Under the pieces are notes generated by a model. It saw only the letters and a list, made by a program, of their open reading frames with translations, did not search any database and was not told where the DNA came from. A stretch of 64,000 bases of DNA, taken from Methanocella_A sp049676595 (GTDB lineage Archaea; Halobacteriota; Methanocellia; Methanocellales; Methanocellaceae). Positions 16,843-23,258 of this stretch are shown in pieces (the stretch's first letter is position 1; every line of letters begins with the position of its first letter). The DNA is taken from positions 2,542,001 through 2,606,000 of the forward strand of contig NZ_CP187259.1 in NCBI RefSeq assembly GCF_049676595.1. The letters are read 5' to 3'. The translations under genes were made by a program, and so were the position numbers.

Positions 16843-17121
16843 ATGCCACTTCAGATCGTACTCTCTACTGATGCTGAGAAAGAACTACACAAGATGGATG
16901 GGTCGATAAGGAAGATATTCATCCATCGGATTGCTCAGATAGCAGAGAAACAGCCACCACCTACTAAGTTCTTACACCTAAACGATCGAATATGGTGCGT
17001 TGATGAGATCGGCAGTGAAAAACGCTTACCATACTATATTGAAAATGGTAAGCTGTATATACGGCATTGTTTCGACGATCATAAAGACTACGACAAATGG
17101 TGGAAAGAAAAGATGAATTAA
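16843..17121 (+). CDS. RelE/HigB-like toxin-family protein, no upstream antitoxin
   Basis: A 92-aa protein with the RelE-superfamily outline: an N-terminal beta strand plus helix (LSTDAEKELHKMDGSIRKIFIHRIAQI), the strand RLPYYIENGKLYIRHCF and a charged end DHKDYDKWWKEKM. It is a distant paralogue of the RelE-like protein at 22990 (shared YIIRCF/YIRHCF and HKxYxKWxK). Such proteins cleave mRNA at ribosomes. It lacks an upstream antitoxin gene and has its own TATA box. A small gene of the opposite strand overlaps its stop codon by 4 bases and could be a partner. Confidence 0.65.
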   Translation: MPLQIVLSTDAEKELHKMDGSIRKIFIHRIAQIAEKQPPPTKFLHLNDRIWCVDEIGSEKRLPYYIENGKLYIRHCFDDHKDYDKWWKEKMN

Positions 17122-17339
17122 GCGAACTTTTCTTCAAACTCAGCTAAAGAATAGGTGTGAGTTTCAGTTTTGCCGCTTTTCATATCTTCGACGTCTTTAT
17201 TGATAGCATTGATCACGCCAATACGTTCATCTTCACTTTCAGGCGTACGCTCAACCCATACCTGAGTAGCATTTTTAGGTTTAGTTACAATTGATGTAAA
17301 GGAAGAGATGTAATGCCCTATTGCAGCCCATGACATCAT
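17118..17339 (-). CDS. Small hypothetical protein, possible antitoxin
   Basis: A 73-aa protein. The end, EDMKSGKTETHTYSLAEFEEKFA, has the 'LEEFEKKF'-type tail common in Phd and other small antitoxins, while the N-terminal half (IGHYISSFTSIVTKPKN) is not recognised. Its stop codon overlaps that of the RelE-like gene in tail-to-tail fashion. Being a real gene is supported only by this tail and by its tight fit in the gap; the link to the toxin is inference. Confidence 0.45.
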   Translation of the reverse strand: MMSWAAIGHYISSFTSIVTKPKNATQVWVERTPESEDERIGVINAINKDVEDMKSGKTETHTYSLAEFEEKFA

Positions 17340-17420
17340 ACAGCGTACCCTCTATCGTAATTTTATGTAAGGTTTTGTACGTAAATAGTTTCTGCAATAA
17401 AATATCTTGTCAAATACATT

Positions 17421-17876
17421 TTATGGAACAGTCCCCGTCCAGACCTGGTACTCGGTGTTATCATTGTAGCAAGCCACAACGGTTACCTCAGCCCCGGAGT
17501 CGACCTGGAAATACTGGATCGAGCCAGGCTGGGGGCCGACATAGGAAGCCGACGCAGCAGCGGCTGGATATGTGACAGTGCTGGCCTGGACACCGTTCAC
17601 GAAGACCTTGATACCGTCCGTGCCGGGCGTGCCTTGCTGGAGCATTTCCGAATTCATGCCGCCCATGTTTTGGACAGAGATGATTCCCGTGCCCTGGCCC
17701 GTGCTGGCAGCAATGCGATCGACTGTCACGCAAACTAGCTTACTTTGTTCAACATTGCTCGACGAGAGGGCAATAGCCGATACCATGGCAGCGAGAGTCG
17801 CCGTTGCGAGGAGTAGTAAGATGATGCCCATTACAGTAGACATCCCCTGCCCGTTTTTTCGTTCAGGGTTAAGCAT
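17421..17876 (-). CDS. Archaeal type IV pilin-like protein
   Basis: About 151 aa. A class III signal peptide is seen: charged leader ERKNGQG, then the hydrophobic helix MSTVMGIILLLLATATLAAMVSAIAL. The rest is a beta-rich head with Gly/Ala-rich loops and two cysteines (LVCVTVDRI and VVACYNDN) that may form a disulfide. It would be cleaved by a prepilin peptidase and assembled into a pilus or pseudopilus. ATG 17876 is chosen because GGAGG precedes it by about 10 bases; an upstream GTG overlaps that site. A TATA box lies at about 17941-17948. It is more divergent than the other two pilins here. Confidence 0.75.
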   Translation of the reverse strand: MLNPERKNGQGMSTVMGIILLLLATATLAAMVSAIALSSSNVEQSKLVCVTVDRIAASTGQGTGIISVQNMGGMNSEMLQQGTPGTDGIKVFVNGVQASTVTYPAAAASASYVGPQPGSIQYFQVDSGAEVTVVACYNDNTEYQVWTGTVP

Positions 17877-18427
17877 AGTAAGAATAGCCTCCACAGATAA
17901 TTGTCTGCCAGAAAGCGCCGATGCCCTGCAAGCTGGAGAGGTTTATATGTCAGGCGGATATTTTGCTGCACTAAAGCACAGATTGATCAATTTCTAAGTG
18001 CTGCAGGGCTTAATTGAGATATTTAGTCGGCGCTATTTACAATTTAATATAATAATATTAAACTATATAAAGGTTGCTTATTAATCGTTTGTTTAGATTA
18101 GAGGATAGAAGTTGAGCCCGTAAATTTTTTTGGATATCGTGAAGATGCCAGAATAAGGAGTATAACGCAGGTGTCTTAAGCCGACATCGACCCATGACCG
18201 GCTTAAGACAACTACGGTTTGTTGTTTGTTTGCTTACCACTTCTCAGGATTGCAGGTTTTCGAGTATTGCAATGCCTGTTTTTAGAGTATGTGGTTGGGG
18301 ATAATGAAGGTTCTGTATGCTTGTTGTAATTGCAGAAGTGAAATGCTGCCGCATTATAAAAGTTAGAAACCCATAATATGAAAAGACCGTGAGAAAAAGA
18401 AAAATTAAAAGATAGTGAACCGGGCGT
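17877..18427. other. Intergenic region with promoter and long hairpin
   Basis: It holds the pilin promoter (TATAAAC near 17942, minus strand), the 12-bp-stem hairpin at 18172-18210 and the T-rich tail of the next pilin gene (about 18370-18425). Short open frames across 18058-18444 have no ribosome sites and cover these signals; no gene is supported. Confidence 0.5.
18172..18210. repeat. Perfect 12-bp inverted repeat, 15-nt loop
   Basis: TGTCTTAAGCCG at 18172-18183 is exactly mirrored by CGGCTTAAGACA at 18199-18210. It lies between two pilin genes, far from either start. Only loosely T-rich sequence follows on the plus strand, so it is not a classical terminator. Confidence 0.7.
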
Positions 18428-18844
18428 TTATACGTCCGTTTCACCGATTACCTGCTCTTTACCATCCTTGAACTTACCAGTTACGATGACGTGGGTCGGG
18501 GTAGGCGCGTTTGCGGCCGGGATCGTAATGGATCCGCCAACAGTCTGAAGAGCAATCTGGTTAGTCAGCGAAGTGTTTGCAGTTGCGGAGGTGCTCGGCT
18601 GGTATGAGATGTTAACGTAATCCAGCTGGCCGACATCCGGACCACCTGCATTGGTAATCAGGACGTCACCGCTTGCGGTCTTCTTGATGGTTATGCCCAC
18701 AGTGTAAGGCTTGCTGACACCGTTCGACATGCTGAACACGAATGCAGCAATAACTGCTGCGAGGATGACCGTAATGGCGACCATTAAGATAACACCGATA
18801 ACGGCCGATACGCCTTCATCATTCTTTGCGAATTTCTTAACCAT
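18428..18844 (-). CDS. Archaeal type IV pilin, paralogue 1
   Basis: About 138 aa with the archaeal pilin/archaellin N-terminus: MVKKFAKNDEG, then the hydrophobic helix VSAVIGVILMVAITVILAAVIAAF, which is the class III signal peptide cleaved after the basic leader, followed by a beta-rich head (PTHVIVTGKFKDGKEQVIGETDV at the end). The N-terminal 60 codons and the last 20 are nearly identical to the pilin at 19363; the middle differs. The start at 18844 follows GGTGGAG. A GC hairpin lies in the leader (18864-18883). A T-rich tract after the stop is the likely terminator. Confidence 0.9.
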   Translation of the reverse strand: MVKKFAKNDEGVSAVIGVILMVAITVILAAVIAAFVFSMSNGVSKPYTVGITIKKTASGDVLITNAGGPDVGQLDYVNISYQPSTSATANTSLTNQIALQTVGGSITIPAANAPTPTHVIVTGKFKDGKEQVIGETDV

Positions 18845-18863
18845 ATATATCTCCACCATTGGT

Positions 18864-18883
18864 CTCCGGCCGGATGGCCAGAG
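18864..18883 (-). promoter_or_regulatory. Leader hairpin before pilin 1 ribosome site
   Basis: On the mRNA strand CUCUGGCC pairs with GGCCGGAG around the loop AUCC (8 bp with one G-U pair), ending about 8 bases before the GGUGGAG ribosome site. The same hairpin stands at the same place before pilin 2. It could stabilise the message or control ribosome access. Confidence 0.6.
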
Positions 18884-19362
18884 TGACCATTTTTATGCGA
18901 AATCGCATTTTGCGCCGGTTACAGATTCGTCGACATTTTGCCTGTTTTTCAACAGACATTTACTCACCCTTTATTTGACGATCCTGCACAAGTGCATTTC
19001 GCCCATATTAATGGGTATAAATTGGATTCGTTCCAACTTATTCTATGCGACTTTGCCTACTTGCCTATTTAGCTTCTGTCTATAAATAACTTTCCTATAC
19101 GGCCTCTGTTTTGAAAATAGCTTTCAAATTCACAAGTTTTACAAAATTTAAGCTTGAAATAAACACAATTTTCATATTGCATGAAAACTTTTTGGATATT
19201 TGCTTAGAAGTCGATAAATTATTCCAGATTTGATGAGTAAGTAAAATATAGAAAGTTAATTACCAAAATAAAAGTAAAATTTGGTTTCAATTAATAATGG
19301 GGAGTAAAGAAAAATTATCTGAAACAAGAATCATGTAAAAAAGAAAAAAGGAATCAGACACA
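18884..19362. other. AT-rich intergenic region between pilin genes
   Basis: The leader and promoter zone of pilin 1 lies at its left: CATAAAAATGG-like sequence near 18890 (minus strand) and a 6-bp inverted repeat ATGCGA-AA-TCGCAT at about 18894-18907 that could be an operator. The rest is AT-rich and I see no gene; the T-rich terminator of pilin 2 is at its right end. Confidence 0.4.
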
Positions 19363-19848
19363 TTAAACGTCTGCTTCGCCGATTACCTGGTTCTTACCAT
19401 CCTTGAACTGCCCAGTTACAATGACATGAGTTTGGGTACCACTAGTCAATTCGCTACTTGGAATTGTGAATGATCCGCCGACCGGGTGTAACGCGTCTAT
19501 ATCATAATTTGAACTTGCATTTAGAACCCCAGTTGGCACAGTTGCATTGTATGCAGGGGTCGTACCCGTAACTGTGATGTATGCGGGAGTACTTGAGCCT
19601 TTTTGGAATGACATAGTAACGAAATCAAGCTGTCCGACATCCGGGCCTCCGACATTAGTAATAATGATATTACCAGCAGTGTCCTTCTTAATTGTAATGC
19701 CCACAGTGTAGGGCTTGCTGACACCGTTCGACATGCTGAACACGAATGCAGCAATAACTGCTGCAAGGATGACCGTAATGGCGACCATTAAGATGACACC
19801 GATAACGGCCGAGACACCTTCATCGTTCTTTGCGAATTTCCTAACCAT
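19363..19848 (-). CDS. Archaeal type IV pilin, paralogue 2
   Basis: About 161 aa. The N-terminal region MVRKFAKNDEG plus helix VSAVIGVILMVAITVILAAVIAAF and YTVGITIKKD is almost the same as pilin 1, as is the end (THVIVTGQFKDGKNQVIGEADV). The middle has a roughly 20-residue insertion (PAYITVTGTTPAYNATV-like) compared with pilin 1. The pattern suggests a recent duplication with divergence of the exposed head. Start 19848 follows GGTGGAG, and the leader hairpin is at 19866-19885. A T-rich terminator follows the stop. Confidence 0.9.
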   Translation of the reverse strand: MVRKFAKNDEGVSAVIGVILMVAITVILAAVIAAFVFSMSNGVSKPYTVGITIKKDTAGNIIITNVGGPDVGQLDFVTMSFQKGSSTPAYITVTGTTPAYNATVPTGVLNASSNYDIDALHPVGGSFTIPSSELTSGTQTHVIVTGQFKDGKNQVIGEADV

Positions 19849-19865
19849 ATATATCTCCACCTGAT

Positions 19866-19885
19866 CTCCGGCCGGATGGTCGGAG
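19866..19885 (-). promoter_or_regulatory. Leader hairpin before pilin 2 ribosome site
   Basis: CUCCGACC pairs with GGCCGGAG around AUCC on the mRNA strand, with one A-C mismatch. It is equivalent in position to the hairpin before pilin 1, so the two leaders were duplicated with the genes. Confidence 0.55.
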
Positions 19886-20022
19886 TCATATGTATTGTAA
19901 TACCCTTGTAAGTGTGTACAAATTGTTGATCAGGAAAAGCAGATTATACAACCTACTACCTTAACGGCAGTAGTTTGCACTATTGCGATCCCCCCACTTC
20001 AACGCAATATTCACACCAAAGG

Positions 20023-20052
20023 CCCGGAAATCAAATTAATTACATTTCCGGG
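20023..20052. repeat. Perfect 9-bp inverted repeat, 12-nt loop
   Basis: CCCGGAAAT at 20023-20031 is mirrored by ATTTCCGGG at 20044-20052 around an AT-only loop of 12 bases. No adjacent gene or T-tract explains it. Confidence 0.6.
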
Positions 20053-20541
20053 GATTACATTAAATTGTACTATAAGAGTATGCATATATAAAGCTTTCTT
20101 AATAAGGCTCTGTTTTAAAATTCATGCGACATTTGCACTAATTTCATGGCAAAAAAGCCAAATTTTGATTCTATTTAGAATATAGTGAATAATTTTTCAT
20201 TAGAAAAGAATGAAGTGTGAAATATTGTTCAATAACCGATTAAGTCAGAATACCTTTATTGATTGCGAAGCCTAAAAGTGTAGTAGTAGCCAGCATTGAA
20301 TTGCTAATGTATTTACCTTTAATCGCTTATACCCCACACAATATGCCGCTTTATGGGTGAAAACACAGAATCTATTTATCCCCAGCCGCGCTTATTCTCC
20401 GAAACCTCTAAGCTTCATGATCATATTATATGAAGTGTTTACGCGTCTGGATAAAGATGCGCCAAACGGATAGCCGGTTACCTCGGCAGCTCCTTTGTTT
20501 ATTTTGGGAGATTCTTGCCGTATCGACAAATGTCGATAACT

Positions 20542-20551
20542 AACTATATAA
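20542..20551 (+). promoter_or_regulatory. TATA box of mptG
   Basis: AACTATATAAGC lies about 50 bases before the mptG ATG; expected transcription start is near 20572. Confidence 0.5.
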
Positions 20552-20598
20552 GCGATTAGCGATAAATGATTGCCACTTAAATGCAGGTTGACTGACCC

Positions 20599-21627
20599 AT
20601 GAGAATGAAGATTACGACGCCTTCACGTCTGCATTTCGGTCTGATCGATTTTAACGGCGCTCTTGGCCGTATCGACGGCGGAGCTGGCGTTGCCATTAAT
20701 AGTCCTCGCAACGTGCTATCGGTCCGGGACTCGGATTCTTTTAAAGTTAATTCCCCCGAGCCGGAGCTTATCGAGGGCATTGCTAAGAAAATTTGTAATA
20801 ACCTGGGGAAGCCCCTGCCGAATTTTGAAGTCACCGTCGAAGAAGAGATCCACAAGCACGCGGGCTTCGGCTCAAAAACTCAGATTAGCCTCGCGCTGGC
20901 TTATGCGATCTGCCAGCAGTATGGGATTACTTATACCAGTATCGAAGAACTGGCCAGATTAGTGAGCAGAGGCGGCACTTCGGGGATCGGAGTCAGAGCT
21001 TTCGATCGCGGCGGCTTCATTCTCGACTGCGGACATAGCTACGGCCCGGGCAAGGAAAAGACATCCTGTTTACCTTCATCTGCCTCTAACGCCAAACTGG
21101 CTCCCCTGGTTATGAGATGCGACGTGCCCGAGCACTGGCGGTTCGTGCTGGTGACGCCTTTGTATGACGAAGGCTCTCATGGCAAGTCTGAAGTTGATAT
21201 CTTCAAATCATCGTTCCCCATCAGGGCTGCCCAGGTAGATCGTATCTGCCGTATTGTTTTAATGCAGATGGTGCCGGGCATCCTCGAGCAGGACATCGAG
21301 ACCTTCGGCAAAGCCATCAATGGCATCCAGTCCATCGGCTTCAAGAATATCGAGGTCAAGATCAAGTCACCGCTGGTACCGAATATGCTGACCATCATGG
21401 ACAACGCCGGCTCGTACGGCAGCGGCATGAGCTCGTTCGGCCCGACTGTGTTCGGCCTCACGGACAGTGACAGAAAAGCCGAAGAGATCCAGAAGACAGT
21501 TTGCGACTACCTCAGCGACCTGGACATCGAGTGCCAGAGCTGGATAACTGAGCCGAATAATAGTGGCGTACTAATCAGCAGTTCCGAGAAGCAGAAGAAT
21601 GTGATCAAGGGTACTGCTCTGAGCTGA
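20599..21627 (+). CDS. mptG: Beta-ribofuranosylaminobenzene 5'-phosphate synthase
   Basis: This enzyme condenses 4-hydroxybenzoate (or 4-aminobenzoate) with phosphoribosyl diphosphate, releasing CO2 and diphosphate, the first committed step of the tetrahydromethanopterin side chain. The 342-aa protein shows the family N-terminus ITTPSRLHFGLIDFNG and RIDGGAGVAI, the GHMP-like motif HAGFGSKTQISLALA and the conserved RGGTSGIGVRAF near residue 132. The C-terminal SGMSSFGPTVFGL completes the fold. Two ATG codons (20599 and 20605) are possible starts. It stands alone with its own promoter; mptA is 5 kb away. Confidence 0.93.
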   Translation: MRMKITTPSRLHFGLIDFNGALGRIDGGAGVAINSPRNVLSVRDSDSFKVNSPEPELIEGIAKKICNNLGKPLPNFEVTVEEEIHKHAGFGSKTQISLALAYAICQQYGITYTSIEELARLVSRGGTSGIGVRAFDRGGFILDCGHSYGPGKEKTSCLPSSASNAKLAPLVMRCDVPEHWRFVLVTPLYDEGSHGKSEVDIFKSSFPIRAAQVDRICRIVLMQMVPGILEQDIETFGKAINGIQSIGFKNIEVKIKSPLVPNMLTIMDNAGSYGSGMSSFGPTVFGLTDSDRKAEEIQKTVCDYLSDLDIECQSWITEPNNSGVLISSSEKQKNVIKGTALS

Positions 21628-21730
21628 AAAAGAAGATATATAGAAACCCTAAAAATCTTATTATTATCATTCTTGAATCAGATAACCCAGTACTCTGGGC
21701 TATGCGTATTCTACAATATAGGTGGTATGA

Positions 21731-21966
21731 GACAGCAATACGAACGCTGCGCTGTGCATACTTGATTGCCCGGACAACGTGAGATAGCAACACGAACGCT
21801 GCGCTGTGCCAGGATCACAGATTCCGACAGATGCCACAGATTACACAGATACTAATCGAAGAGAAATGGATAGCCTATCTATACTTTTATTCTATGGTCA
21901 TCTGTGAAATCGGTGCAATCTGTTTCAATCTGTGATCCTGGCACAGCGCAGCGTTCGTCCACGCTC
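21731..21966. repeat. Inverted-repeat element, family A copy 2
   Basis: A module CGAACGCTGCGCTGTG, then GACAACGTGAGATAGCAACA, precedes the left arm at 21792 (end motif, CCAGGATCACAG, CACAGATT units). The right arm (CAATCTGTG units, TCCTGGCACAGCGCAG) ends at 21959. The core of about 50 bases is AT-rich. It fills the gap between mptG and the regulator gene. Confidence 0.85.
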
Positions 21967-21984
21967 GCGAGCACAGAGACAATC

Positions 21985-22506
21985 CTATTTTGGAGTGCCC
22001 TGAATACTTGATAATATTAATACCAGATATTGCTCGGCGGTCTTATACGCTGCTTTTTCCCCTTTAGCGCTCGTCTTCACCACTACCCCCCTTACAGCCA
22101 GCATGCGCATGCATCGGCTGACCACGCTCTCCTGCACCCCAAGTGATGCGGCCACTTCGATGTTCTGAATCCCGGGCTGTGCTATGATCGCTTTTAGGAT
22201 CTCTTTGACGTGAGGCCGCCGGAGCATGGAGACGATCATCTTTTCCTCGTCCGTAAAAGTATTCGAATTCTTGAAGTACCGGACATACTTGGTGCCATCG
22301 TTAAACGAGGATATGCGGTGGTTAAGGGAAAGCATCAACAGATGATAGCGGGCAGTCCCGATGTTTAAGTCGAGGCTTCTCTTGATGTCGTACAGCGTCA
22401 GCCCTGGCTCATCTTCGATCAGCTTCATGACCCGGTCCCTGTTCCCGCTCCGGTCGAAGATCGTCAGAGCTGCTACCGTGAGAAGAGATAAGCCGCCTCG
22501 ATACAC
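21985..22506 (-). CDS. Double winged-helix transcriptional regulator
   Basis: A 173-aa protein with two winged-helix segments. The first is LIEDEPGLTLYDIKRSLDLNIGTARYHLLML (residues about 29-60), the second IIAQPGIQNIEVAASLGVQESVVSRCMRML. It is clearly related over its whole length to the cytoplasmic part of the membrane regulator at 23259 (GTARYHLL/GTVRYHLL, NHRISSF/NHKISAY, RYFKNSNTFTDEEK/RYFKNSHSYTEDEK). Its N-terminus GGLSLLTVAALTIF is hydrophobic and may be the remnant of a membrane helix. GTG start with GGTGAG upstream. Target unknown. Confidence 0.82.
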   Translation of the reverse strand: MYRGGLSLLTVAALTIFDRSGNRDRVMKLIEDEPGLTLYDIKRSLDLNIGTARYHLLMLSLNHRISSFNDGTKYVRYFKNSNTFTDEEKMIVSMLRRPHVKEILKAIIAQPGIQNIEVAASLGVQESVVSRCMRMLAVRGVVVKTSAKGEKAAYKTAEQYLVLILSSIQGTPK

Positions 22507-22730
22507 TATTGCTCACCAATCCCTAAACATGCGATGGTTAATATATAGTTTCTGTCATAATCTGTTAATTATAGACTGGATTAATAAAGGATGTAGCGTA
22601 GATGATATCAGTTGTTATTATCATAAGATCCTCCAGAGCATAACAGAGCGCATGCGGCAGACCCCCCACCACCATTATTCAATACATAAAAATTAAATAG
22701 TTATTACGTATCTATTATGTATGACAAATT

Positions 22731-22985
22731 ATGGCCCTGACAGTAAATCTAGGCACTCCTTACGAGGCTATCATAGAAAATCTCATCAGAAAGGGCTATG
22801 CGGGCACGCAGGCTGAAGCGATCAGGCACGCGCTCGCGTTCTACGAGAGGTACATCGAAGAAGAGGAAGTCAGGCTCGTGAATAAAGGGATCGAGGATGC
22901 GATGGCTAAGCTCGAGAGCGGCCAGGCGAAAACGTCTTCCCTGGAAGAAGTAAGAAAGAGGCAAGCCAAAAAACGCGGCCTGTGA
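22731..22985 (+). CDS. Ribbon-helix-helix antitoxin-like protein
   Basis: An 84-aa protein whose N-terminus LTVNLGTPYEAIIENLIRKGYAGTQAEAIRHALAFYERY is a ribbon-helix-helix DNA-binding domain, followed by a charged helix that would wrap the toxin. It ends 4 bases before the start of a RelE-like gene, the normal antitoxin-toxin order; it should neutralise the toxin and repress the operon. ATG start; a TATA-like TTATTACGTA region lies upstream near 22700. Confidence 0.82.
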   Translation: MALTVNLGTPYEAIIENLIRKGYAGTQAEAIRHALAFYERYIEEEEVRLVNKGIEDAMAKLESGQAKTSSLEEVRKRQAKKRGL

Positions 22986-22989
22986 TATA

Positions 22990-23247
22990 GTGGAAATCAG
23001 ACTATTTGAACAGGCTGAAGAAGACCTGGACAGGATGGAAAACGCCATCTATGACCTGTTCAACAAGCACATCGAGAAAATTGCGCAGATGCCACCACGC
23101 AGGCACCTTAAGTTTGGATTACCGTTCAATGTAGAAGAAGTTGGGCAGGGAAGAATTATTTTTCAATACAATAGTGATACGTTATACATTATTAGATGTT
23201 TTACGTCTCACAAAGAGTATGAGAAATGGTATAAGTCGTTCAAATGA
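22990..23247 (+). CDS. RelE-family toxin
   Basis: An 85-aa RelE/ParE-superfamily protein: EIRLFEQAEEDLDRMENAIYDLFNKHIEKI, then FNVEEVGQGRIIFQYNSDTLYIIRCFTSHKEYEKWYKSF. Members inhibit growth, mostly by cutting mRNA on the ribosome. The start is GTG, 4 bases after the antitoxin stop, so the pair is coupled. It is convergent with the membrane regulator gene and 11 bases from it. Paralogous to the RelE-like protein at 16843. Confidence 0.8.
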   Translation: MEIRLFEQAEEDLDRMENAIYDLFNKHIEKIAQMPPRRHLKFGLPFNVEEVGQGRIIFQYNSDTLYIIRCFTSHKEYEKWYKSFK

Positions 23248-23258
23248 TGTGTAAACCC

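Larger units (their letters stand above)
19886..20598. other. Long AT-rich intergenic region before mptG
   Basis: No gene is visible in about 710 bases. It contains a 9-bp perfect inverted repeat (20023-20052), a TATA-like GCATATATAAAGC near 20088 that reads on either strand, and the mptG promoter at its right end. Confidence 0.5.

Noticed and set aside
18244..18444. A 66-codon frame with a membrane-like segment
   Set aside because: It overlaps the end of pilin 1 and is made of its T-rich terminator; no ribosome site.
20430..20530. A cyclic-dinucleotide (GEMM-like) riboswitch, suggested by GGATAGCCGGTTACC and nearby hairpins
   Set aside because: Only the 3' part resembles the consensus, the ligand-binding 5' motifs are absent, and the mptG TATA box lies downstream of it, so it would not be in that message.
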